Shown here in pieces: positions 39,185 to 47,484 of a DNA stretch of 64,000 nt. The stretch is from Enorma phocaeensis. Lineage in GTDB: Bacteria; Actinomycetota; Coriobacteriia; Coriobacteriales; Coriobacteriaceae. The stretch is taken from NCBI RefSeq assembly GCF_900186505.1, contig NZ_LT891968.1:523398-587397 (forward strand). The letters run 5' to 3'. Under the pieces are notes generated by a model. It saw only the letters and a list, made by a program, of their open reading frames with translations, was not told the DNA's origin and did not search any database. The translations under genes and the position numbers were made by a program. Each line of letters begins with the position of its first letter. Position 1 is the stretch's first letter.

Positions 39185-40237
39185 CTACCAGATCCCGAGC
39201 ACGTGCTGCATACCCAGGCTCACCACGGCGATCGCCACCCAGCAGCAGGCGCCCATAAAGATCGGCTTGCCGCCCGTTCGCACCAGCTTGACGATATTCG
39301 TGTTGAACCCGATAGCCGCCATAGCCATGACGATGAAGAACTTGCTGAGCTCCTTCACGGGCGCGGTAACCTCCACCGGAAGCGCAAAAACCGTGGTGAT
39401 GACGCTCGCAAGCACGAAGAACACGATGAAGAACGGGAAGATGCGCTTGATGTCGAAGGTTCCGGAAACCTCGCTCGCCCCATCGCCCGCCTCGGCGGAG
39501 CGCTTAGCCTGGCGCATCTGCCAGAATGCCAGCGCGAGCGTGATCGGGATAATCGCGAGCGTCCGCGTGAGCTTGACGATGGTCGCGCTGTCGAGCGTGT
39601 TCGCACCTGCATGCATTCCATCCCACGCAGAGGCTGCGGCAGTGACCGACGACGTATCGTTTACCGCGGTCCCCGCAAAGAGACCGAAACCTTCATTCGA
39701 AAGACCGAGCATGCCGCCGAGCGTGGGGAAAACCAACGCGGCGATGACGTTGAAGAGGAATATCACGCTGATCGCTTGGGCGATTTCCTCGTCGTTGGCG
39801 TCGATGACCGGCGCCGTCGCCGCAATGGCGGATCCGCCGCAGATCGATGAGCCCACACCGACGAGTGTCGAAATCTTGCCCGGGATATTCAATGCGCGAC
39901 AGAGGACGAATGAAACTATGAGCGAGGTCGCGATGGTCGAGACGATAATGGGCAGCGAAGTGGATCCCACCTGCGCGATCTGCGCTAAGTTAAGGCCAAA
40001 TCCCAGCAGAACGACCGCGTACTGCAAGATCTTCTTGGACGTGAACTTGACTCCAAGTTGCAGCGACTCACCCGCCGACGACGGCACGATGAGCGCCAGG
40101 CCCATTCCGATCAGCATCGCGAAGACCGGGCCACCGATGACCTCGAACTGCTTGCCAAGCAGCCATGCCGGCACCGAGATTGCCAGGCAGAACAGCACGC
40201 CCTTCCACAGCGACCGATATTGCTTGATGAGCTCCAT
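39185..40237 (-). CDS. yeiH: YeiH / UPF0324 family putative transporter
   Basis: 350 residues with about ten membrane helices. Family marks are ILQYAVVLLGFGLNLAQI, GVGSSICGGSAIAATAPVIDA and AGTAVNDTSSVTAAA. YeiH proteins are proposed sulfate/sulfonate or small-anion exporters, normally paired with a divergent LysR regulator, as here. GGAAGGATCTCC precedes the ATG. The reaction is not experimentally settled for the family. Confidence 0.88.
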   Translation of the reverse strand: MELIKQYRSLWKGVLFCLAISVPAWLLGKQFEVIGGPVFAMLIGMGLALIVPSSAGESLQLGVKFTSKKILQYAVVLLGFGLNLAQIAQVGSTSLPIIVSTIATSLIVSFVLCRALNIPGKISTLVGVGSSICGGSAIAATAPVIDANDEEIAQAISVIFLFNVIAALVFPTLGGMLGLSNEGFGLFAGTAVNDTSSVTAAASAWDGMHAGANTLDSATIVKLTRTLAIIPITLALAFWQMRQAKRSAEAGDGASEVSGTFDIKRIFPFFIVFFVLASVITTVFALPVEVTAPVKELSKFFIVMAMAAIGFNTNIVKLVRTGGKPIFMGACCWVAIAVVSLGMQHVLGIW

Positions 40238-40329
40238 GGAGATCCTTCCGACAATGCCTGCGTCGAACGATTTCCATGGTACGAGCTTGTCGTATAATTA
40301 TTTCAGTTGCTATTCTTATTAATTGATTT

Positions 40330-40348
40330 GATTATCTTATAGATAATC
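40330..40348. promoter_or_regulatory. LysR-type operator between yeiH and its regulator
   Basis: GATTATC-TTATA-GATAATC is a perfect 7+5+7 palindrome in the AT-rich gap between the two divergent genes, 48 bases upstream of the LysR start. It contains the ATC-N9-GAT pattern of LysR boxes. Confidence 0.65.
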
Positions 40349-40395
40349 ACGTCGAGGCTCCATCCCCACCCCATGATTTCAAAGGGCGTGCTCCC

Positions 40396-41316
40396 ATGCT
40401 CGACTATCGCGTGAAAACATTCCTCGAGGTGTACCGCAAAGCCAGCTTCACCGCAGCGGCTCGGGAACTCCATATCTCCCAGCCCGCAGTATCGCAACAC
40501 ATCCACCAACTTGAAGCTCACTACGGCTGCCTCCTCTTTTCCACGCAAACCAGGATGATCCGCCCCACACCGGCGGGCGATCTCCTCTTCACCCGCCTGT
40601 CTATCATGGAGCACGACGAGCGGCGTCTCGAAGAGGAGCTCGCGCTTCTCGCCACGGACTGCGCCTCCCCCGACGTCCGCCCCCTGCGCCTGGGCTGTAC
40701 GCGCACCATCGCAGACTATCTCGCTCCGCGTCTCCTTGCCGACCACGCAGCGCATTACCCCAATCAGAGCATCCTCATGACCTGCGGCAACACTCGAGAG
40801 CTACTCGACTCGATTCGCGAAGGGGCACTTGATTTCGCGCTTGTAGAAGGTTCCTTCGACCATGCGTCGTTCGGCTACGAAACGCTTTCGACCGAACCGT
40901 TTATCGCCGTTGCCGCTCCTGGGACCCTGGCTGCGCCCGCCACGATTCACGACCTGCTCCACCATCCGCTTATCCTTCGTGAGACCGGCTCTGGAACCCG
41001 CGAGATTCTTGAAGCCAACCTCGCCGCGCGCGGCCTCGCCATCAATGACTTCTCCCACCGGATGGAGCTTGCGAGCATCAACGCCATCAAGGCGCTTGTA
41101 CAATCAGGCGGCGGCGTGAGCTTCATGTACCGCATCGCCGTCGAGCACGAACTCGAGCGGGGGTCTCTCCTAGATGTGACGCCTGCAGATTGCCCCATCT
41201 CCCACGATTTTTCATTGGTTTGGGAACGGGGCAGCCAATACGCCAACGATTACCGCAAACTCTGCCGCGAATGGCGCGAGAGGGCCCCGTCGGTGCATGA
41301 TAACGGCCTGCGGTAA
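40396..41316 (+). CDS. LysR family regulator, divergent from yeiH
   Basis: 306 residues. The N-terminal DNA-binding part is MLDYRVKTFLEVYRKASFTA, AARELHISQPAVSQHIHQLE. The effector domain starts near RPLRLGCTRTIADYLAPRL, with LILRETGSGTREILE in the second lobe, similar to CysL/YeiE regulators. It lies 158 bases from yeiH with a perfect palindrome between, so it very likely controls yeiH and itself. Confidence 0.9.
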   Translation: MLDYRVKTFLEVYRKASFTAAARELHISQPAVSQHIHQLEAHYGCLLFSTQTRMIRPTPAGDLLFTRLSIMEHDERRLEEELALLATDCASPDVRPLRLGCTRTIADYLAPRLLADHAAHYPNQSILMTCGNTRELLDSIREGALDFALVEGSFDHASFGYETLSTEPFIAVAAPGTLAAPATIHDLLHHPLILRETGSGTREILEANLAARGLAINDFSHRMELASINAIKALVQSGGGVSFMYRIAVEHELERGSLLDVTPADCPISHDFSLVWERGSQYANDYRKLCREWRERAPSVHDNGLR

Positions 41317-41347
41317 GGCGCCGTGCGCCATATGCAGAGTCGCATGT

Positions 41348-41493
41348 GAACTTTTTTCCAATAGTGAGTGGCTTTTTGGCTAGGCCTTCAGTAGCGGCAG
41401 GGCAGTGCATAACAAAAACGCTGGCAGCCAGACCGATCCCTTGGGGACTACTTCAAGATAGGCAAACTATTCACTCACTTCTGGAAATAGTTC
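41348..41493. repeat. Imperfect inverted repeat of about 146 bp between LysR and glmS
   Basis: GAACTTTTTTCCAATAGTGAG (41348-41368 and the next two bases) mirrors CACTCACTTCTGGAAATAGTTC (41472-41493) with about 20 of 23 positions pairing. Between them lie 101 bases without a gene. It is located between two convergent genes; no simple terminator is evident. Confidence 0.5.
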
Positions 41494-41567
41494 AACGGGC
41501 CCGCTCGCGCAGGCTTCGTCGAACAGTTTTCCAAGGGATTCCCGGCACCTCGCCGGCAGCAAGCCCC

Positions 41568-43427
41568 TTACTCGACCGTAACGCTCTTGGCAAGGTTGCG
41601 AGGCTGGTCGACATCGCAACCTCGAGTCACGGCGACCTCGCGTGCGAGCAGTTGGAGCGGCACGGTTGCGGTAATGGGACTCAGAAGATCGCGAACCACC
41701 GGAATATAGATCACGTGGTCTGCGATGCGCTTGATATCCTCATCGCCCTCCGTGGCCACCACGACGATCTTCGCGCCGCGCGCCTCACATTCCTTGAGGT
41801 TCGAAACGACCTTGTCGTACACGGGGCTCTTTGTGGTCACCGCGATAACCGGGAACCCGGGATCGATGAGCGCGATGGGCCCGTGCTTCATCTCCCCCGC
41901 CGCATACGCCTCGGCATGCAGGTAGCTGATCTCCTTGAGCTTGAGAGCGCCCTCGTTGGCGATCGCGGCACCCATCCCTCGGCCGACGAAGAGAGCCGAC
42001 TGCGCGTCCTTGCACGCGAGCGCGGCTTCGTGGATGGCCTCACTCTGGGTATCGAGAATGCGTTGGATCTGCTCGGCGGTATCGCCTACCTCGTGGAAGA
42101 GCATTCTGATCTGACCGGTGGTGAGCTTACCCTTAACCTGGGCGAGCAGAAGCGCAAGCAACGTAAGCGACACCACCTGACCGATGAAGCTCTTGGTGCT
42201 CGCGACGGCGATTTCCTTATTCGCCTTGGTATAAATAACGCCGTCGCTTTCGCGCGCCACGGGGCTGCCCACCACGTTGGTGATGCCAAACACCTTCGCG
42301 CCCTTGATGCGCGCATCGCGAATCGCGGCGAGGGTGTCGGCCGTCTCACCCGACTGCGAGACGGCGACGACGAGCGTCGTAGGCGTGATGATAGGATTGC
42401 GGTAGCGGAACTCGCTTGCCGCCTCCACCTCGCAAGGGATGCGCGCCCATGCCTCGATAAGGTTCTTCGCGATAAGGCCTGCATGGTAGCTGGTTCCGCA
42501 GGCGATCACATAGACACGATCGATGAGGTCAAGCTCCTCGTATGTAAGGCCGAGCTCGTCGATGTCGATCTCGCCGGTACCCGAGAGGCGGCCCACGAGC
42601 GTGTCGCGCACTACGCGGGGCTGCTCGCAGATCTCCTTGAGCATGAAATCGGGGTAGCCGCCCTTCTCCGCAGTATCGATATCCCAGTCGATATGGGTCA
42701 GAGCCGGCTCGATAGCATTACCGGATTGGTCAGTGAATGAAATGCCCTCAGGGGTAAGCAGCGCATACTGCCCATCCTCGAGGACCACGACGTCCCGCGT
42801 CGCCTCTATCAGCGCGATCACGTCTGAGGCAACGTAGCTACCGCGCTCGCCATGCCCCACGATGATCGGACTGTCCTTGCGCGCGACGGCGATCATACCG
42901 GGCTCGTCCGCGCACACAACCGCGAGGCCATAGGCGCCCACCACGCGCTCGCACGCAGCGCGAACGGACGCCAGCAGGTCATGGGAACCATCGCTTCCGT
43001 TACAGCCGTAGTAAGCCTCCTCAATGAGGTGCGCGAGGACCTCGGAGTCCGTATCGCTGGAAAAATGGTGGCCGCGGGCCTCGAGCTCGGTTCGCAGCTC
43101 GGCAAAGTTCTCGATGATGCCGTTATGGACGATCGCGATGCGCTCATCGCAGCCGGTATGCGGGTGGGCGTTGGCAACCGAAGGGGTCCCGTGGGTGGCC
43201 CAGCGGGTATGACCGATACCGCAAGTCGAAGGATGATCGATGGCATCGACTGCAGATGCAAGCTCGGAGACCTTCCCCACGCGGCGAAAGACGTCGATCC
43301 TTTGGTCGTCATCATGCTCGAGCGCGACACCTGCGGAATCGTAACCGCGATACTCGAGACGCTTTAGCCCATCGATAAGAATGTCCTTGACCTGATCTTG
43401 CCCTGTATAACCAACGATTCCACACAT
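41568..43427 (-). CDS. glmS: Glutamine--fructose-6-phosphate aminotransferase (isomerizing)
   Basis: 619 residues. It makes glucosamine-6-phosphate for peptidoglycan. The mature N-terminus begins with the nucleophile Cys in MCGIVGYTGQ, and the glutaminase domain (1 to about 240) includes HTRWATHGTPSVANAHPH. Two SIS isomerase domains follow (CGTSYHAG, SQSGETADTLAAI), and the chain ends PRNLAKSVTVE. AAGGGATTGTCT precedes the chosen ATG 43427. No ribozyme sequence is apparent upstream. Confidence 0.97.
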   Translation of the reverse strand: MCGIVGYTGQDQVKDILIDGLKRLEYRGYDSAGVALEHDDDQRIDVFRRVGKVSELASAVDAIDHPSTCGIGHTRWATHGTPSVANAHPHTGCDERIAIVHNGIIENFAELRTELEARGHHFSSDTDSEVLAHLIEEAYYGCNGSDGSHDLLASVRAACERVVGAYGLAVVCADEPGMIAVARKDSPIIVGHGERGSYVASDVIALIEATRDVVVLEDGQYALLTPEGISFTDQSGNAIEPALTHIDWDIDTAEKGGYPDFMLKEICEQPRVVRDTLVGRLSGTGEIDIDELGLTYEELDLIDRVYVIACGTSYHAGLIAKNLIEAWARIPCEVEAASEFRYRNPIITPTTLVVAVSQSGETADTLAAIRDARIKGAKVFGITNVVGSPVARESDGVIYTKANKEIAVASTKSFIGQVVSLTLLALLLAQVKGKLTTGQIRMLFHEVGDTAEQIQRILDTQSEAIHEAALACKDAQSALFVGRGMGAAIANEGALKLKEISYLHAEAYAAGEMKHGPIALIDPGFPVIAVTTKSPVYDKVVSNLKECEARGAKIVVVATEGDEDIKRIADHVIYIPVVRDLLSPITATVPLQLLAREVAVTRGCDVDQPRNLAKSVTVE

Positions 43428-43727
43428 AGACAATCCCTTCATGGGCACACACTGCAGTTCCAGTTCATCGCGGACTCAGCCATACGATGCGATGAATCGA
43501 TACGTACCGCGTATTCATGCTGCACGCATAAGTGGAGATTCTACTGTGCCCATGTCAACAAGATGTAACCGATGCTGGTATCTAAATCGTAATACCAGAT
43601 TTTCACCATACCCAGAACTTCAGCCACATGCGTAGTCGCCGAGCAGCCGTTCTTGAGCGGCGCATCAATCAATCGATTCACGAATTGTGAACTAATTGCG
43701 ATGAATTGCCTAGCGGAGCGCTTCTAC
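43428..43727. other. Gap upstream of glmS and tRNA-fMet
   Basis: No gene seen. It is markedly more AT-rich than the coding DNA. On the minus strand TTGACA (near 43556) and TAGAAT (near 43537) resemble promoter boxes for glmS but are too close together to be one pair. Confidence 0.4.
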
Positions 43728-43756
43728 TTGCAACCACTCATAGCTCATCGTATTAT
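43728..43756 (+). promoter_or_regulatory. Promoter of tRNA-fMet
   Basis: TTGCAA (43728-43733) and TATTAT (43751-43756) separated by 17 bases, 30 bases before the tRNA 5' end. Confidence 0.75.
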
Positions 43757-43786
43757 ATTTTCTTGCGCTGAGGCGTATCCAGATAT

Positions 43787-43863
43787 TGCGGGGTGGAGCA
43801 GTCTGGTAGCTCGCCGGGCTCATAACCCGGAGGTCGTAGGTTCAAATCCTGCCCCCGCGACCA
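43787..43863 (+). tRNA. Initiator tRNA-fMet (anticodon CAT)
   Basis: 77 bases with encoded CCA. The anticodon loop CTCATAA sits on a stem with the three G-C pairs typical of initiators (CCGGG/CCCGG). The 1-72 pair is T-G, a weak pair where initiators usually have a C-A mismatch. The 3' portion (from 43819) is repeated at 45662, marking this tRNA as an integration target. Confidence 0.93.
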
Positions 43864-43867
43864 AGAA
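43819..43867 (+). repeat. attL-like direct repeat (3' part of tRNA-fMet)
   Basis: 49 bases from the anticodon loop through CCA and AAGAA. They are identical to 45662-45710 except T43850 versus C45691. This is the normal form of a site-specific recombination core located in a tRNA 3' end. Confidence 0.8.
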
Positions 43868-43872
43868 CTTGC

Positions 43873-43904
43873 AGCCCGGAGGTCATGTGGCCTCCGGGCT
43901 TTTT
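43873..43904 (+). terminator. Terminator after tRNA-fMet
   Basis: AGCCCGGAGG (43873-43882) pairs perfectly with CCTCCGGGCT (43891-43900), followed by a T-run. Confidence 0.85.
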
Positions 43905-44197
43905 CGTTTGAGTGCCGCGTAGGTAATCCAGGGCCGTTCATTCGATACATATCTGTAACGTAGATTACAAAAAGTTTGTGATTCATTACCAAAACTCATT
44001 GAATAGAGTCTATAAGTTGTTGTACATACTACAACAATTTGGTAATTCCTCTCTCAACTTACTAATAATCATGCTAGCATTGCAAAGAGAAACGGAACAT
44101 TGCCAAAGCTGTCATCTCATTGTTGCTGTCATGCGGGATCATTGCCACAACATGATTGGACGGATCGCACTGCAACCGCTTGTCGAAAGGACTGACT
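43905..44197 (+). promoter_or_regulatory. AT-rich leader of the inserted gene with nested inverted repeats
   Basis: ATTACCAAA (43985-43993) and TTTGGTAAT (44038-44046) are perfect complements and enclose TTGTTGTA-CATAC-TACAACAA (44017-44037), itself a perfect inverted repeat. TTGAAT (43999-44004) and TACATA (44023-44028), 18 bases apart, may be a promoter overlapping the inner repeat. The low GC contrasts with the flanking genome. Confidence 0.5.
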
Positions 44198-45682
44198 ATG
44201 CTTGCTGAGGAGCTTGTAGATCTTGTCCACCTGATTCAAACGCAGCGGTGTGAAGCGCAAACCGTTGAAGTAAAGGCTGCGCAAGATGGATGCCCGACGC
44301 GCTTATACGACACACTGTCCAGCTTTTCAAACCAAGATGATGGCGGCGTTATAGTGTTTGGGGTGGATGAGCGACAGGAATTCGCGGTGGTCGGCGTCTA
44401 CGATGCCCATGACCTCCAGAAACATCTTGTCGAGCAGTGCAACCAGATGCACCCTCCGGTTCGCGCGATGTTTACGTCCGCTTCCATAGACGGCAAGATA
44501 GTTGTTTCAGCAGAGATACCCGGCATCGACATCTCTGATAGACCTTGTTACTACCAAGGAAAGGGCAGGCTCAAAGGGTCCTATGTTCGCGTGGGAGATG
44601 CCGACGAACCCATGACCGAGTACGAGGTGTACAGCTACGAGGCGTTTCGGAAAAGATACCGGGATGAGATCGAACCCGTTTCGCGCGCAACGAGGTCGAC
44701 ACTCGATGAGCAGAGGTTGGGACGCTATCTCACCAGCATCTCCTCGTCCAAGCCGAATCTTGCCCAGCTTGATACCAATACCATTCTGGAACTTATGAGC
44801 ATTACGCGAGATGGGGTTCCAACGCTTGCAGGCGTCATGCTGTTTTCGCTGTACCCACAGGCATACGTTCCCCAGCTCTGCATTGTCGCCACAGTTGTGC
44901 CTGGAACGGAGCCGGGGGCGGTGGATGAGGCGGGCAACCGCTTCCTTGACAACAAACGGATTGAGGGGACACTTAGCGAACAGCTCACGGGAGCGATTGC
45001 GTTCGTGCGGTCGAACATGAAAGTCGCCACTCATATCGATCGCGAGACGGGAAAGCGCCATGATCGAGAAGAATACCCCATCGAAGCCGTGCGCGAGCTC
45101 GTGCTCAACGCGCTGATCCACCGTGACTACAGCATCCATACGCAGGGCATGCCCATTCAGCTTTTACTCTATCGGGACAGGTTGGAGATTGCGAACCCCG
45201 GTGGACTGTATGGGCGCCTCACAGTGAACGAGCTGGGAAAAGTCCAGCCGGATACCAGAAACCCCGTCATAGCGACGGCAATGGAGGCACTGGGGGAGAC
45301 CGAGAACCGCTACTCGGGGATTCCCACCGTACGCAGACTGCTTTCTGAGGCGGATATGCCTGCACCGCTCTTTGAGAGCTCGCGCGGGCAATTCCGCGTG
45401 ACGTTGTACGAGAAACACGGACGACCTGAGGAGCGCATTGTTCTCAACGATGCAGCGGGCTTGAGCGATGTACAGCGCACGATTGCCCTGTACTGCGCCG
45501 ACAAGCCGCGGTCGCGGTCCGAGCTTGCCGGATTGCTTGGCGTTCAAGCTCCCTATGCGATGCGTCGCTATGTGAAGCCGATGGTCGACGCTGGGCAGCT
45601 TGTGCTGACCATGCCGGGTACGCCGCAGTCATCCCACCAGCGTTACGTCACGTCCGACACACTCATAACCCGGAGGTCGTAG
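44198..45682 (+). CDS. AlbA_2 (Schlafen-like) domain protein with C-terminal GHKL ATPase (HATPase_c_4)
   Basis: 494 residues from ATG 44198 (AAAGGA before it). The N-terminal part (about 15-140) matches the AlbA_2 nucleic-acid-binding domain: EAQTVEVKAAQDGCPTRLYDTLSSFSNQDDGGVIVFGVDE. The middle contains VPTLAGVMLF. The GHKL-type ATP fold has the N-box EAVRELVLNALIHRDYS and LEIANPGGL. A winged-helix-like tail follows. The last codons (LITRRS and TAG) lie inside the second copy of the tRNA repeat, so recombination has set the C-terminus; the original protein may have been longer. Family members act as regulators or accessory, sometimes defence-associated, genes; the role here is unknown. Confidence 0.82.
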   Translation: MLAEELVDLVHLIQTQRCEAQTVEVKAAQDGCPTRLYDTLSSFSNQDDGGVIVFGVDERQEFAVVGVYDAHDLQKHLVEQCNQMHPPVRAMFTSASIDGKIVVSAEIPGIDISDRPCYYQGKGRLKGSYVRVGDADEPMTEYEVYSYEAFRKRYRDEIEPVSRATRSTLDEQRLGRYLTSISSSKPNLAQLDTNTILELMSITRDGVPTLAGVMLFSLYPQAYVPQLCIVATVVPGTEPGAVDEAGNRFLDNKRIEGTLSEQLTGAIAFVRSNMKVATHIDRETGKRHDREEYPIEAVRELVLNALIHRDYSIHTQGMPIQLLLYRDRLEIANPGGLYGRLTVNELGKVQPDTRNPVIATAMEALGETENRYSGIPTVRRLLSEADMPAPLFESSRGQFRVTLYEKHGRPEERIVLNDAAGLSDVQRTIALYCADKPRSRSELAGLLGVQAPYAMRRYVKPMVDAGQLVLTMPGTPQSSHQRYVTSDTLITRRS

Positions 45683-45710
45683 GTTCAAATCCCGCCCCCG
45701 CGACCAAGAA
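45662..45710 (+). repeat. attR-like direct repeat (tRNA-fMet fragment)
   Basis: The second copy of the tRNA-fMet 3' portion begins at the anticodon loop and includes the T arm, acceptor 3' strand, CCA and AAGAA. It lacks the 5' half, so it is not a functional tRNA. Confidence 0.8.
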
Positions 45711-45717
45711 AATGCAG

Positions 45718-45748
45718 CCAGGTATCGGATAACCGGTACCTGGTTTTT
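45718..45748 (+). terminator. Terminator after the inserted gene
   Basis: CCAGGTATCGG pairs with CCGGTACCTGG (one mismatch) around ATAA, followed by five T. It probably served the tRNA gene before insertion. Confidence 0.8.
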
Positions 45749-45790
45749 CGCTTGGCTAGCCTGGGGCATAATCAGGCACCTGCCAGCTGC

Positions 45791-46237
45791 TCATTCATCC
45801 GTCTCGGCGAGATAGGCTTTGTCGATGTCGATTATCGCCTCACGCAGCAGTACCGCAGCATGGAGCTGCCATGCGATGTAGTCGCCCCACATCTCAGGTT
45901 TTCCCTTGACGTCGCAGTTCTCGCGGTAGAAGCGGATGCCGCACGACTTCTTGGCGTCGTAGGGTTCGTCCTTCGCGCCGAGCAGCTGCTCGAGCTCCTC
46001 CTGGTGGTCGAACACTACCTTGCCGAACTCCTTGTCGCTGGACACGCAGACCTCGACGCCGATACGCCGCACCTCAATCTCGACGAGGAAGAAGGAGCAC
46101 TCGTCGTCGGTGTGCTCGTTCAGCCACTCGCTTCGGGCTTTTGTCGACGCGAACCGCCTTGCACCAGCCCACGCACTAGCGGACGCCCGCGCCCTCTCGG
46201 AGAATCCCAAGGAGCCCACAGCCCCGGCAACGATCAT
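45791..46237 (-). pseudogene. DUF4268-like fragment, probably 5'-truncated
   Basis: 148 codons. The part from SEWLNEHTDDECSFFLVEIEVR through SSDKEFGKVVFDHQEELEQLLG to MWGDYIAWQLHAAVLLREAI resembles the DUF4268 domain found at the C-terminus of larger defence- or restriction-associated proteins. The first about 30 residues are Ala/Arg-rich and unlike a protein start, and no ribosome site precedes the ATG. Position directly beyond the tRNA repeat suggests a remnant of accessory DNA. The family call is tentative. Confidence 0.4.
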
Positions 46238-46248
46238 GCGGGCCGCGG

Positions 46249-47403
46249 CTAGATAACCCCAAGCTGGCGCGCAACGATGGTGATGAAATCCTGCACGTTA
46301 GCCACGATGGTCGTTGCAGCAAGACTGCCACGATCGAGCAGCTTGTTCACCGCGAACTCCGAGATATCCACCGCATAGAGGAAGACGGGCCGCACCGTAC
46401 CGTCCTCGGTCACGGTGTAGGAAGGCGTCATGTTGCCCGCAGCAATGGTATGCAGCGTCGTGGCAAGGCAGATGAGCGTCGTCGCACCCGACACCATCTC
46501 GCGCATGGCGCCCTGCGCATCGTAGACGTTGCCCACGACCTCGGGCAGCGGACCATCGTCGCGGATGGAGCCGGCGAGCACCATGGGAACGTTGTTGCGC
46601 ACGCAAGCGCTCACGATGCCGGTGCGGATACCGTAATCGCATACGAACTGCTCGATCGAGCCGCTCCGCCGCACGCGGTTAATCACATCGAGGTGGTGAT
46701 AATGGCCGTTGCGGTACGGCTGCTGCGTATAGATATCCTGGCCAAGCGCGGTGTGGAACATCGAGCCTTCCAGGTCGTGCGTGGCGAGCGCGTTGCCCGC
46801 CATGATACCGTCCACATAGCCGTTTTCCACCATAGCCTGCATGGCGTAGCGAGCGTCTGCGTTAAAAGCGAAGGCGGGGCCCATCACCCAAACGATCTTG
46901 CCGTGCTCGCGCTCGTAGCGCAAAAGCTCGTATAGGCGGTCGTAATCGCGAGCGAACGAGGTCTCGCGGCTGCGCCCCTGGCGGAACACGAAGGCATCCT
47001 CGCCAGCAAGCTCTCCCCCGTCACCGGGCGCGCCCCAGTCATGTCCCTCAATGTCATCACGGGGAACTGCAAAACCGTTCTCGTGAAGATAGATGCCCTC
47101 CTCGCCCCGCTCCGTACGTCCAAGCACCACCTGGTCGCCCTGTTTAAGGTTGCGGTTCTCGACCACGCGGATGAACGGCACGCCCGCATCGTCGCGAGCG
47201 ACGACCATGCTCGCGTCCATGCGACTCTGCTTGGCGAGGCGCCAAGCGCCATCAACCTTGACATATTCAGGAAACATCGACGTGCTATGAAAGCCCTCGG
47301 GAGCCACGCCGTCGCGCACCACCCTGGCAATGCGTGCGTTGGGCGCACTTGCGAGCGGCTCGCGCGTGAAATCGGGAGCATGGTACACCGGCATCTTGAA
47401 CAT
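46249..47403 (-). CDS. TIGR00300-family protein (LOR/SDH-like, archaeal ornithine cyclodeaminase type)
   Basis: 384 residues. The C-terminal half has the family signature: SACVRNNVPMVLAGSIRDDG, PLPEVVGNVYDAQGAMREMV and LATTLHTIAAGNMTPSY. The N-terminal half contains HDWGAPGDGGELAGEDAFVF and a Rossmann-like region (KIVWVMGPAFAFN). Characterised relatives include an archaeal ornithine cyclodeaminase and the LOR/SDH conserved region; activity on an amino acid is likely but the exact reaction is not readable. It ends 81 bases after an amidohydrolase gene on the same strand, perhaps one operon. Confidence 0.72.
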   Translation of the reverse strand: MFKMPVYHAPDFTREPLASAPNARIARVVRDGVAPEGFHSTSMFPEYVKVDGAWRLAKQSRMDASMVVARDDAGVPFIRVVENRNLKQGDQVVLGRTERGEEGIYLHENGFAVPRDDIEGHDWGAPGDGGELAGEDAFVFRQGRSRETSFARDYDRLYELLRYEREHGKIVWVMGPAFAFNADARYAMQAMVENGYVDGIMAGNALATHDLEGSMFHTALGQDIYTQQPYRNGHYHHLDVINRVRRSGSIEQFVCDYGIRTGIVSACVRNNVPMVLAGSIRDDGPLPEVVGNVYDAQGAMREMVSGATTLICLATTLHTIAAGNMTPSYTVTEDGTVRPVFLYAVDISEFAVNKLLDRGSLAATTIVANVQDFITIVARQLGVI

Positions 47404-47484
47404 ACATCGACCTGTCTTTCTGCATCACCGCGTCGTACGCGTGAGTCTCGTCGATTGCCGCACTCCCTGCCGATACTCAGCCCG

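Noticed and set aside
43428..43727. glmS ribozyme upstream of glmS
   Set aside because: No conserved ribozyme core is visible and the element is mostly known from Firmicutes.
43753..43992. Minus-strand peptide SRGQDLNLRPPGYEPGELP
   Set aside because: Antisense translation of tRNA-fMet, a well-known annotation artefact.
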